41,478 nucleotides of DNA, taken from assembly GCA_036946415.1 (NCBI GenBank), contig JAQIJD010000016.1, positions 1 through 41,478 on the forward strand, given 5' to 3'. Source of the DNA: Sphingomonas_Q fennica_A. GTDB lineage: Bacteria > Pseudomonadota > Alphaproteobacteria > Sphingomonadales > Sphingomonadaceae. This document shows, piece by piece, positions 16,196-23,820 of the stretch. Both the position numbers and the translations under genes were made by a program. The notes beneath the pieces are model-generated. The model was given only the letters and a program-made list of their open reading frames with translations, did no database searches and was not told the DNA's origin. Every line of letters starts with the position of its first letter. Positions within the stretch are counted from its first letter, which is position 1.

Positions 16196-17156
16196 ACGCG
16201 TCTGTCGCGACCACCCGTCGTGACCGACGGCGCTGATGCCGCTCGATCGCGATCAGGAGGAAGAGAAACATCATCACAAGGAACACGCCGATGATCTTCA
16301 CCGCCGTCCACAAATTTGCCGCGCCTACGATATTCGCCAATTCGATCTCGGCCCGGGCATCGGCGGCCTTCGCGGCGTTCTCTTCCCGACGCGTCGCCAA
16401 CGTCTCGATATATTTCTTTTGGTATGCCGCGAAGAGGTCAATTGGCGCAATTATTCCAGTCGGCAATCTGAGCTCGCTTACCTGACGGCTAACCGGCACT
16501 TGGCGCGTATCCCACGATAGACAAGACCCCGTATAATATCCATAATAGCTGCAATATTGCTCCGTTCGCGTATCTCGTATGGTCCGCGTCACTTTCGTCT
16601 TGCGGGCTGCTTGATAGGATTGAAGGCGTGCCTTCGTGACGTCCGTTTCCGCGGCGGCGCTCATACCTGCAAGAAGCGATTCGAGGTCAGCGCGGTCAGC
16701 GTCGAAGCGGATGTCACCCGACTCGATACTCTGGAGCCTCGTATCGATCTGGACAAATCGCTGCTCAAATTGGCTGCGGTTGACTTTCGCGTCATCCGGC
16801 TGCGCGAAGCGCTCGAACCGTGCCCGGTAAAGACCGAAATAGCGATCGACGAACTGTTTGTAGAAAGCACGCTCCCGTTGCAGCGGATCGACCTGCGGAC
16901 TTGCTTCCTCCCGTGGCTTGCTCATGTCGATGCCAGTGATCTCCGCCGTGGCGACGGCCGCTGGCTGCTCCTTGATCGAACTGGCATCCCTGGAAAGCTT
17001 GTATAGACCAGATGCGCCGAGCCAGGCGGCGTAGACGAGTAATATGGTAGCCACGCCAAGCGCCAAGACCCGCAGCGCCGCCAGATATATGCTTTCCATC
17101 TTGTCGACCAGGCGCGCAAACCGGTGCCCGGCGCGCCCTTCTTCCCCCGTTGTCAT
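16194..17156 (-). CDS. Unrecognised two-TM membrane protein, lower GC
   Basis: I do not recognise this 320-residue protein. It has one transmembrane helix near the N-terminus (about 28-48, VLALGVATILLVYAAWLGAS), a long hydrophilic, mostly helical periplasmic part, and a second helix near the C-terminus (about 282-303, IIGVFLVMMFLFLLIAI) followed by a basic tail (RHQRRRSRR). The periplasmic part contains charged helices (QRERAFYKQFVDRYFGLYRA) and a Tyr/Cys block, QYCSYYGYYTGSC, that could hold a disulfide. The start at 17156 follows GGGGAG; an ATG 11 codons earlier is less likely. Base composition is visibly lower in GC than all neighbours, with ATT, TAT and AAA codons frequent, suggesting acquisition. 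It stands alone. Confidence 0.75.
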   Translation of the reverse strand: MTTGEEGRAGHRFARLVDKMESIYLAALRVLALGVATILLVYAAWLGASGLYKLSRDASSIKEQPAAVATAEITGIDMSKPREEASPQVDPLQRERAFYKQFVDRYFGLYRARFERFAQPDDAKVNRSQFEQRFVQIDTRLQSIESGDIRFDADRADLESLLAGMSAAAETDVTKARLQSYQAARKTKVTRTIRDTRTEQYCSYYGYYTGSCLSWDTRQVPVSRQVSELRLPTGIIAPIDLFAAYQKKYIETLATRREENAAKAADARAEIELANIVGAANLWTAVKIIGVFLVMMFLFLLIAIERHQRRRSRRVVATDA

Positions 17157-17833
17157 GAACTCATGCTCCCCAGCGATGCAATATCGCATCGTGGCGCATT
17201 GAGCCTATCGCAACTGCCATCTGTCAATTGCCAGGTGGGTTGGCTGTCCATCTTGACAATCCGGAACAAACCGTATACACGCCGCCCCGCTCATCCGCCA
17301 CAGGCCATGGCGGCGGGGCACAGCAGCCGGCAGGGTTCGCCCCGCCGGCACGACCGGCGCGGAGCCATCCGCGACATTCTCGAGAAGCGCTTCGTTCGAT
17401 CCGGCCGCGATCCTGTCGCGCACGCCACCCGGTGCTTCGGCCCGAGGCGCGAAGCTCCGCCGGTCGGTCCCCGTCTCGGCCGGGCAAGCCGATACCCCAG
17501 CCGCGATGCGACAGCGCATCGCCTGTCCCGCCCGGATGCCCGTGGCAGGACGCGCCGGTCGAAACGCTCGTCTCCCGATCCCCCGGCGATCCGCCGCGAA
17601 ATCCTACACCGCCCCGCCGTGTCGATCGTCACGCCACGTCGGCACGCCCAGTTCCCGCCCCGCAGGGTATCGAACGCGGGCCAGACGGGCCCCCCGCGGC
17701 CATCCCGACGACAGGCGATCCTCGAACCCGGCTGCACCGCGGCCCATCCCATCCGCCGCCCGGCCTTATCCGCCACGCCGCCCCGCGCGCGACACCTCCG
17801 CGTCTCCGCGCCTCCGCGCGAACCAATCTTCCC
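17157..17833. other. Gene-free interval with an orphan promoter
   Basis: No convincing gene is visible here: the long open frames on both strands translate to Arg/Pro-rich sequence without domain character. Next to the membrane-protein gene lies a small dyad (CGATGC 17174-17179, GCATCG 17186-17191). On the + strand TTGACA (17253-17258) is followed by TATACA after 15 nt or TACACG after 17 nt, a promoter-like pair reading into this interval. The last stretch, about 17793-17822, repeats CTCCGCG units (ACCTCCGCGTCTCCGCGCCT), a wording seen as a short intergenic repeat in environmental proteobacteria. The interval may carry an untranslated RNA or eroded coding sequence. Confidence 0.4.
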
Positions 17834-18976
17834 TTATCCGGCCTCGCCCCGCAGCCCGCGCAATTCCCCCACGATCAGGTGCAGCGCGCCCAGACAATCC
17901 GCCCCCAGCCGCGCCGATCGCTCGGCCGACCAGCCGTAGACCGGGTCGGGCAGGTCGTCATTGTCCTTGAACGGCATCTCCAGCGTCAGCGCCACCGCGC
18001 CGAACCGCTCGGCGATCTGGTTGGTCGCCATCGACAGATTGGCCTTGCCGGCGGCGGACCTGGGGTAGCCGTGGGTCGTCTGGAAATCGGGCGTCACCCG
18101 CGCCAGCGTATCGCGATAGAGGTCGAACAGGCGTCCCTGCGTCCCGGTCCACGAGGGGATGCCGTCGAAGCCCGCGACGAAGACGTGCGGGATCGCCTCG
18201 TCGCCATGCACGTCCAGCGCGAAGTCGACCCCGGTCGCGTCCATCGCATTGCGGATCGCCAGCACCTCGGGGCTGCGTTCGGGGCTGGGCGCATGCCATT
18301 CGCGGTTGAGGTTCACGCCCGCGGTATTGGTGCGTAGGTGGCCGCGGCGCGATCCGTCCGGATTGGCGTTGGGCACGACGTGGAAGGTCGCCGCCTGCCG
18401 CAGCGCGCGGGCGACGGGATCGTGGACGTCGGTCAGCCGGTCGAGCGCGCCGTCCATCCAATGTTCGGCCATCGTCTCGCCGGGGTGCTGGCGGCCGAAC
18501 AGCCAGATCGAAAGCGGCCCTTCGCCGGCGCTCAGGCAGTCGATCTCCTGCCCGTCGAGCGAGGTGCCGAGCGAGCGGTAGGAGACGCCCGGCCGCCCGG
18601 CGATCTCCGCCACCAGATCGTGGTGCCGCTCCATCGAATAAGGCGCGAAATAGGCCAGCCACAAGCTGTCGCTGTCGGGCGTCACGCGGATCGTCAGCAC
18701 GCCCTCGGCATAGTCGGTGTCGGTGAGCGTCCACGTCTCGCGGTCGGTCGAGATGCGCGCGCGATAGTTCGGCCAGCCGCCCGGATAGGCGGCGCCGCCT
18801 GCGTTCAGGATGCGCAATTCCACCGCGCGTCCCGCCGCCCCCATCAGGCGGAAGTGGAACCATTGGTAGAAATCGGACTGGCGGTCCGCTTCGATCTCGA
18901 GATCGAAGCGGTCGCCGTCCTGGGCGAGGACACGGATGTTGCCGCCGTCGAAGGCGGAGGAGAGGCTGATCGTCAT
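17834..18976 (-). CDS. M14-family zinc carboxypeptidase, cytosolic type
   Basis: This 380-residue protein lacks a signal peptide. The N-terminal 120 residues form the beta-sandwich that precedes the catalytic domain in cytosolic M14 peptidases (FYQWFHFRLMG, PYSMERHHDLV). The peptidase domain has RQHPGETMAEHWMDG (zinc His and Glu), PNANPDGSRRGHLRTN with LNREW (substrate-binding Asn/Arg), DVHGDE (third zinc ligand His) and TLEMPFKD (catalytic Glu). This is the M14 subfamily related to Nna1/CCP deglutamylases; bacterial substrates are mostly unknown, with release of C-terminal residues from peptides or peptidoglycan stems as options. Its ATG overlaps the stop of the upstream lipoprotein gene (ATGA). 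Confidence 0.9.
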   Translation of the reverse strand: MTISLSSAFDGGNIRVLAQDGDRFDLEIEADRQSDFYQWFHFRLMGAAGRAVELRILNAGGAAYPGGWPNYRARISTDRETWTLTDTDYAEGVLTIRVTPDSDSLWLAYFAPYSMERHHDLVAEIAGRPGVSYRSLGTSLDGQEIDCLSAGEGPLSIWLFGRQHPGETMAEHWMDGALDRLTDVHDPVARALRQAATFHVVPNANPDGSRRGHLRTNTAGVNLNREWHAPSPERSPEVLAIRNAMDATGVDFALDVHGDEAIPHVFVAGFDGIPSWTGTQGRLFDLYRDTLARVTPDFQTTHGYPRSAAGKANLSMATNQIAERFGAVALTLEMPFKDNDDLPDPVYGWSAERSARLGADCLGALHLIVGELRGLRGEAG

Positions 18977-19561
18977 TTGACGGTTATGGTGCGTCCGGAC
19001 TCGCCGGGGAAGCCCTGGAACAGCGCGGCGGCGAGGCGCGGCGCCAGCTGTTCCTGCGCCACCTCGGGCCGGCCTCCGCGCCCCTGCGCCTCGGCGCGGC
19101 CCTCCCACACCGCCTGATCGTCGGCGGCGCGGCGGATGCGGACGGAGAGGGTGGTCGCCACCAGTTCGCTGGTGCGCGGCTTGCCGACGGGCAGCGTCAC
19201 CCCGCCGCCGATGCCGCTGCGCCGCCCGAACGAGCCGCCGCCGAGGCCGATCGAGAAGGGCGGGGGCGACACCGGCCCGGCCCGCGAATCGCGCGCGATA
19301 TCCACCGCGGCGACATATTGGGTGGAGCCACGCGGCCCCAGCGTATAGCCGACGCGCGTCAGCTCCGCGGCGATGGCGCGGGAATAGAGATCGAATTCCA
19401 GGCTGGCGAAGGCGGGGTCGCGCGGTTCGATCGCGATCGTGCCGGCCGATCGCACCTCGGGCGTGTGGAAGCGGGTGACGCGCGTCTGGGGGGGCGGTGG
19501 CGCAGGCGCCGAGCGCCAGCAGGAGGGCGAGGGGGGCGAGGCGGCGGGCGGCGGCGGGCAT
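18973..19561 (-). CDS. DUF4136 lipoprotein, frameshifted
   Basis: The N-terminus, MPAAARRLAPLALLLALGAC, is a lipoprotein signal with lipobox LGAC; it reads ATAPP and then meets a G7 run (19488-19494 on the + strand). Beyond it the other frame gives QTRVTRFHTPEVRSAGTIAI and the DUF4136 core (FDLYSRAIAAELTRVGY, VWEGRAEAQGRG) to the stop at 18973. Removing one base from the run joins the two into about 195 residues, the usual size. DUF4136 proteins are outer-membrane or periplasmic lipoproteins of unknown role. The overlap with the M14 gene suggests co-expression. I favour a sequencing error over a real null allele, since both halves are intact. Confidence 0.8.
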
Positions 19562-19652
19562 GGCGGATGGGCTCCATCGGGCGATCGGTGGCGGAACAAC
19601 CGATATGCGCCCGTTTCGCTGCACGCAGGCTGACCGGTCCTGCCCGCCCGCC

Positions 19653-19681
19653 TTGACTCTGCCGGGGGCGCCGCATAGGGG
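19653..19681 (+). promoter_or_regulatory. Probable rpmJ promoter
   Basis: TTGACT (19653-19658), one mismatch from the -35 consensus, is followed after 17 nt by TAGGGG (19676-19681), or after 16 nt by ATAGGG. It lies 46 bp upstream of rpmJ with no other gene between. The -10 is weak, so only position and the strong -35 support it. Confidence 0.4.
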
Positions 19682-19726
19682 GACGCCTCTTTCGCAAAAC
19701 AGATATACGGGAATGGGCGTCCGGCC

Positions 19727-19852
19727 ATGAAGATCCGCAATTCGCTGAAGTCGCTGAAGGGTCGCCATCGCGACAATCGCGTGATCCGTCGCCGCGGCCG
19801 CACCTACGTCATCAACAAGACCAACCGCCGCTTCAAGGCCCGCCAGGGCTGA
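19727..19852 (+). CDS. rpmJ: Ribosomal protein bL36
   Basis: This 41-residue basic protein starts MKIRNSLKSLKGRHRDNRVI, contains RRRGRTYVINKTNRRFKARQG and matches the short, zinc-less (C-minus) form of bL36 found in many proteobacteria. It is a late-assembling 50S subunit protein. The gene is monocistronic: a promoter-like TTGACT lies upstream and a strong terminator follows 43 bp after the stop. In sphingomonads rpmJ often stands alone like this, outside the spc operon. Confidence 0.96.
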   Translation: MKIRNSLKSLKGRHRDNRVIRRRGRTYVINKTNRRFKARQG

Positions 19853-19894
19853 GGCAGCGCCCGCGGCCTCCACACCGCGGCCTGGACGAACCGA

Positions 19895-19924
19895 CCCGCC
19901 GGGGGGCTTCCCCCGGCGGGTTTT
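19895..19924 (+). terminator. Rho-independent terminator of rpmJ
   Basis: A perfect 10-bp stem, CCCGCCGGGG (19895-19904) and CCCCGGCGGG (19911-19920), with loop GGCTTC, is followed directly by TTTT. It lies on the rpmJ side of the double REP element and suits rightward termination. Confidence 0.88.
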
Positions 19925-19985
19925 GCTATGTGCGGCGCGACCGGCCTCGCTTCGCCGTGCGTGGTCGAAGACCGTTCCGCTTTCT

Positions 19986-20086
19986 CCCCTCCCTGAAAGG
20001 GAGGGGTCGGGGGTGGGTTCGCCAGTGACGGGCGGCACCGAGCCTCGCAACGAACCCACCCCCAGCCCCTCCCTTTCAGGGAGGGG
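19986..20086. repeat. REPIN-like inverted pair of REP units
   Basis: Two 36-nt arms, 19986-20021 and 20051-20086, are inverted copies with about two mismatches around a 29-nt centre. Each arm contains its own hairpin (CCCCTCCCTGAAAGGGAGGG) plus a G-rich tail ending GGGTGGGTTCG. The arrangement of two REP units in opposite orientation is that of REPINs, which are moved by RAYT transposases; none lies in the window. A single related unit occurs at 13810-13846. Confidence 0.8.
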
Positions 20087-20120
20087 AGGCGTTTCGCCGC
20101 GCTCCCGGCGCGCCCGCCCC

Positions 20121-20970
20121 TCACTCCCAGAAGGCCATGCCCCGGAACTCGATGCTCTCGCGCGTCACCGCATCCGGCCGCGTCGGATCGCGAAAGGCGG
20201 TGTGGGGGGCGCGCCACGCCCGCGCGTGATCCGAATCGTGGAATTTGATGAGGATCAGCTCGTCCCGGTCCATGTCCGGGAAATAATACCAGCGGTGCGC
20301 CGGATCGTGGCGGAAGATGGTGGCGGCCATCATCTGGTCCTCGCCGGGGATGTCGGCGAACAGGGCGTCGCCTTCCGGGATCGCGTCCACGTCCACCTTC
20401 ACGTTGGGCACGCCGTCTTCCTCCTTCACGGTGCGGAAGTCGGCCAGTGCCAGCGGCCAGTCCTGCGGGGCGGGGCTGAAGGTGCGCCACAGGCTGAACG
20501 CCAGGAACCGCGTCCACCCCGGCCGTCCGGCGGGGTAGAGCCGCTCGGCCAGCATCCGCGCGCTGCGCCCGGTGAAATCGACATGCGCCTCCGCCGCGGG
20601 CGGCTGCACCGTCTTGCCGGTCGCGCCGGAGGAGCGGACCTGCGCCCCCATCGGCACCACCAGACCGGCCCCCGTCAGCTCGCGCACGATCCGGCCGACC
20701 TCGGGCGCATAGTCGCGCGCCACGGCGTCGGCATCGGTGAAGTCGGCGACCGCGCTCGGCACACGCGCCAGGCAAAAACCGTGCGTATCGAGCGTGAAGG
20801 GTTCGGCCGCCAGCCGGCCGTTCTCGATCGTCACCGGATAGCTGTCGTAGACGCCGGTATTATGTTCGGCCCCCCGGCGCCCAGAAGCGGCGGTTGATGC
20901 GCGAGGTGGGCACCAGATAGTCGATCGTCGTTTCGATCGCATCGGCCGGGGCGGAGCGGGTGGCGGTCAT
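20121..20970 (-). CDS. CmcJ/NvfI-like oxidoreductase, frameshifted
   Basis: The N-terminus MTATRSAPADAIETTIDYLV continues to RFWAPGG in one frame. From AEHNTGVYDSYPVTIENGR to the end (ESIEFRGMAFWE) the protein reads in the other frame. They join if the C6 run at 20870-20875 is C5, giving about 282 residues. The body shows the CmcJ-like pattern: HGFCLARVPSAVADFTD, AAEAHVDFTGRSA (HxD), FLAFSLWRTF, DRDELILIKFHDSDHARAWR and HTAFRDPT. The family (CmcJ, AsaB and fungal relatives) is thought to hold Fe(II)/2-oxoglutarate-like hydroxylases or desaturases; the substrate here is unknown. ATG overlaps the thioesterase stop (ATGA), so the pair is co-translated and may act on the same acyl or aromatic compound. 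Confidence 0.8.
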
Positions 20971-21401
20971 GCGCGCGGCTCTTGCCGGAAGCGGGCGCGC
21001 ACATCGTCCGGCACGCGCTCGGCGCGCAGCCCGCCGGGGCGGCCGGCATCGGGCACGGTCCACACGCGCTTCTCGGTACATTCCACGCAGACGGTGCCGT
21101 CATGCACCAGCCGGTGGGCGATGGTGAAGCTGCTGCCGCCGAATTCGGGCGCCGCCGTCTCCACCACCACGTCGTCGCCATAGGCCGTCGGCCGCAGGAA
21201 GCGCGCGGAAACGTCCACCATCGGAAAGCCGGCGAGGCCGAGTTCGGCGGTCATCTGCCGCTTCTTGGGAAAGCCTGCCGCCTCCCACAGCTGCATCGTG
21301 CTTTCGGCGAACATGTCGAGATAGCGCGGCGCGAAGACGATGCCGGCGGGATCGCACTGGCCCCATTCGATACGGACCCGGCGGGTGAGGAAGGGGGTCA
21401 T
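20967..21401 (-). CDS. Acyl-CoA thioesterase, 4-hydroxybenzoyl-CoA type
   Basis: This 144-residue hot-dog protein begins VRIEWGQCDPAGIVFAPRYLDMF. The WGQCDPAGIVFxPRY segment is the active-site region of the 4-hydroxybenzoyl-CoA thioesterase family, with the catalytic Asp in DPAGIVF. ARFLRPTAYGDDVVVETA and FTIAHRLVHDG complete the fold. Members hydrolyse aromatic or short-chain acyl-CoA. It is the first gene of a two-gene leftward unit with the CmcJ-like oxidoreductase and is divergent from the alpha/beta hydrolase (about 108 bp between starts). Confidence 0.9.
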   Translation of the reverse strand: MTPFLTRRVRIEWGQCDPAGIVFAPRYLDMFAESTMQLWEAAGFPKKRQMTAELGLAGFPMVDVSARFLRPTAYGDDVVVETAAPEFGGSSFTIAHRLVHDGTVCVECTEKRVWTVPDAGRPGGLRAERVPDDVRARFRQEPRA

Positions 21402-21509
21402 CGCGGCGCAACATCCTCGGCTGTTGATCTTGTCTCCTCATGCCTCCGCCGGGCGGGGCGGCGCAAGCGCCCCTTCTCAGCCGCGCCCGATCCATATATG
21501 CGAAACTTC

Positions 21510-22214
21510 ATGGATACGCCCCTGCTCCTGCTGCCCGGCCTGCTCTGCGACGATGCCGTCTTTGCCGCCCAGATCGATGCCTTTCCCGGCCGCGCCGTCA
21601 CCGTGGCCGATTACGGCATGGCCGATACGATCGGGGCGATGGCGGCGGCGGCGCTGGCGCAGGCACCCGCGCGCTTCGCGCTGATGGGCCATTCGATGGG
21701 GGCGCGCGTCGCGCTGGAGGTGTGGCGGATGGCGCCCGAGCGGGTCGAACGGCTGGCCCTCGTCAGCACCGGCATCCACCCCGTCTCGGCCGGGGAGCCG
21801 GCCAAGCGCCACCGCCTGGTCGATCTGGCGCGGGCCGAGGGGATGGCGGCGCTGTGCGCGGCATGGCTGCCGCCGATGGTCGCCCCCGCCCGCCACGCCG
21901 ACGCCGCGCTGATGGCGCCGATGGAGGCGATGGTCCTCCGCCAGACGCCCGATCGCTTCGCCGCGCAGATCGCAGCCCTCCTCGCCCGGCCCGAGGCGGA
22001 GGCGGTGCTGGCGAGCGTCACCGTGCCGCTGCTCGTCGCCGTCGGCGATCAGGATGCGTGGAGCCCCCCCGTCCAGCATGAGGCGATGGCGGCGCTGGTG
22101 CCCGGCGCGCGGCTGGTGGTGTTCTCCGGCAGCGGCCATATGGCGCCGTGCGAGGTGCCCGATCAGGTCAATGCCGCGCTGGCCGGCTGGCTGGCGATGC
22201 CCGCCGCCGCCTGA
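21510..22214 (+). CDS. Alpha/beta hydrolase
   Basis: This 234-residue enzyme starts MDTPLLLLPGLLCDDAVF and has the nucleophile elbow ALMGHSMGARVAL (Ser), the acid VGDQDAWSP and the base SGSGHMAPCEVP, a complete catalytic triad. The oxyanion region is LLPGLLCD. It is a cytosolic single-domain hydrolase, close in layout to esterases and homologues of 3-oxoadipate enol-lactonase; the substrate is unknown. An ATG four codons upstream (21498) is also possible and neither has a strong ribosome site. The in-frame C7 run at 22064-22070 shows that not all homopolymers in this window are misread. Confidence 0.88.
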   Translation: MDTPLLLLPGLLCDDAVFAAQIDAFPGRAVTVADYGMADTIGAMAAAALAQAPARFALMGHSMGARVALEVWRMAPERVERLALVSTGIHPVSAGEPAKRHRLVDLARAEGMAALCAAWLPPMVAPARHADAALMAPMEAMVLRQTPDRFAAQIAALLARPEAEAVLASVTVPLLVAVGDQDAWSPPVQHEAMAALVPGARLVVFSGSGHMAPCEVPDQVNAALAGWLAMPAAA

Positions 22215-22277
22215 TCCCTTCCCGCCAGCGTGCCGGGGCGGTTTCATGGCCCGGCAAAGCGCGGTATGGCGGCGCTC

Positions 22278-23000
22278 ATGTCCTCTCCCCTGATGTCTCC
22301 TGCCGCGCCCGGCGAGGCGGCGGTCGTGCTCGTCTCCGGCGGGCTCGATTCGATGGTCGTCGCCGGGCTGGTGCGCGAGGCGGGCTACCGCCTGTTCGCG
22401 CTCACCATCGATTACAACCAGCGCCACGCGGTCGAACTGGCGGCCGCCGCGCGCGTCGCCGCCGCCACCGGCGCCGAAGCGCATGTCACGCTGCCGCTCG
22501 ACCTGCGCCGGTTCGGCGGTTCCTCGCTGACGGCGGACCTGCCCGTGCCCAAGGACGGCCTCGCCCCCGGCATCCCCAGCACCTACGTGCCGGCCCGCAA
22601 CACCATCTTCCTGTCGCTGGCGCTGGGCTATGCCGAGGCATCGGGCGCGCGCGCCATCGCCATCGGCGTCAACGCGCTCGATTATTCGGGCTATCCCGAT
22701 TGCCGGCCGGAATTCGTCGATGGGTTCCGCAAGCTCGCCGATCTCGCCACGAAGGCCGGGGTCGAGGGGGCGGGGTTCCGCATCCTGACGCCGCTCCTCC
22801 ACCTCTCCAAGGCGGATATCGCGCGCGAGGCGGACCGGCTGGGGCTGGACGCGGGGATGAGCTGGTCCTGCTACGATCCGGTCGGCGATCTGCACTGCGG
22901 CCGCTGCGACAGCTGCCGCCTGCGCGCGCGCGGCTATGCCGAGGCGGGGCTGCCCGATCCGACGCTCTATGCCGAGGTGCCGGCGGAGGCGGCGCGCTGA
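22278..23000 (+). CDS. queC: 7-cyano-7-deazaguanine synthase
   Basis: QueC converts 7-carboxy-7-deazaguanine to preQ0 with ATP and ammonia, on the way to queuosine in tRNA. The protein shows the PP-loop VSGGLDSMV, TIDYNQRH, PSTYVPARNTIFLSLALGYAE, INALDYSGYPDCRPEF-type block and the C-terminal zinc site CYDPVGDLHCGRCDSCRLR (one Cys plus CxxCxxC). I place the start at 22278 (240 residues); ATGs at 22266 and 22293 and a GTG at 22230 are in frame and none has a decisive ribosome site. The stop overlaps the queE ATG (TGATG). Confidence 0.95.
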   Translation: MSSPLMSPAAPGEAAVVLVSGGLDSMVVAGLVREAGYRLFALTIDYNQRHAVELAAAARVAAATGAEAHVTLPLDLRRFGGSSLTADLPVPKDGLAPGIPSTYVPARNTIFLSLALGYAEASGARAIAIGVNALDYSGYPDCRPEFVDGFRKLADLATKAGVEGAGFRILTPLLHLSKADIAREADRLGLDAGMSWSCYDPVGDLHCGRCDSCRLRARGYAEAGLPDPTLYAEVPAEAAR

Positions 23001-23647
23001 TGGCCGCCTATGCCGTCAAGGAGATGTTCCTGACGATCCAGGGCGAGGGGCTGCAACAGGGCCGCCGCGCCGTCTTCTGCCGCTTCGCAGGCTGCAACCT
23101 GTGGTCGGGGCGCGAGGCGGACCGCGCGACGGCCGACTGCCGTTTCTGCGACACCGATTTCGTCGGGCTGGACGGCACCGGCGGCGGCCGCTTCGCCGAG
23201 CCGGCGGCGCTGGCCGCCGCGGTGCGGGCGCTGTGGGACGCAGGGGTCGAGGGCAGCGGCGGCGATCCCTTCGTCGTGCTGACCGGCGGCGAACCGCTGT
23301 TGCAGGTCGATACCCCGCTGATCGCGGCGCTGAAGGCCGAGGGCTTCACGATCGCGGTGGAGACGAACGGCACGATCGCGGCGCCCGAGGGCCTCGACTG
23401 GATCTGCGTCAGCCCCAAGGCCGGCACCGCCATCGCCCAGCGCCGGGGCGACGAGCTGAAGCTGGTCTGGCCGCAGCCGGGCATCGACGTGACCGAACTC
23501 GAACGCTGGGATTTCCGCCACCGCCTCATCCAGCCGATGGACGGGCCGGATGCCGCCGCCGCGCTGGATGCGGCGCTGGCGCTGGTGATGGCGCGGCCGG
23601 CGTGGCGCCTGTCGATCCAGACGCACAAGCTGATCGGGGTGCGGTAG
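23000..23647 (+). CDS. queE: 7-carboxy-7-deazaguanine synthase
   Basis: This 215-residue radical SAM enzyme makes 7-carboxy-7-deazaguanine from 6-carboxytetrahydropterin. It begins YAVKEMFLTIQGEGLQQGRR and has RFAGCNLWSG with a cluster motif CX14CX2C (last part CRFCDTDF) instead of CX3CX2C; this is known for the QueE branch with an extended loop. VLTGGEPLLQVD and AVETNGT bind SAM, and the C-terminal SIQTHKLIGVR is the family end. It is co-translated with queC; queD and queF are not in the window. Confidence 0.95.
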   Translation: MAAYAVKEMFLTIQGEGLQQGRRAVFCRFAGCNLWSGREADRATADCRFCDTDFVGLDGTGGGRFAEPAALAAAVRALWDAGVEGSGGDPFVVLTGGEPLLQVDTPLIAALKAEGFTIAVETNGTIAAPEGLDWICVSPKAGTAIAQRRGDELKLVWPQPGIDVTELERWDFRHRLIQPMDGPDAAAALDAALALVMARPAWRLSIQTHKLIGVR

Positions 23648-23664
23648 GGGGCGGGGCTACGGTT

Positions 23665-23790
23665 TTGCGTGTCCCTCGACTTCGCTCGGGATGAACGGAG
23701 ATCGGTGGAATAGCTTCCCGATCCCCCGACGTCCGTTCAGGCCGAGCGAAGCCCGTCCTGAGCGACGTCGAAGGGTCGAGGCCCACGCGC
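23665..23790. repeat. Intergenic inverted repeats of the sphingomonad type
   Basis: CTCGACTTCGCTCGGGATGA at 23675-23694 is mirrored by TCCGTTCAGGCCGAGCGAAG at 23731-23750, and a second half-copy (GTCCTGAGCGACGTCGAAGG) follows at 23755-23774. Sequences of this wording (TCGACTTCGCTCRGGATGAACGG) are scattered between genes in many sphingomonads. It separates the convergent queE and secreted-protein genes and could fold into a long hairpin. Confidence 0.65.
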
Positions 23791-23820
23791 GACGAACGTT
23801 TCGCGCTGCCCCCCGCCGCC

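Noticed and set aside
17124..18337. Two long rightward open frames in and beyond the gene-free interval
   Set aside because: The translations are Arg/Pro/Ser-rich without any fold-like pattern, and the second runs antisense through the carboxypeptidase.
22064..22070. C7 run in the alpha/beta hydrolase as another overcall
   Set aside because: The frame continues correctly through it to the family's base His, so the run is right as read.
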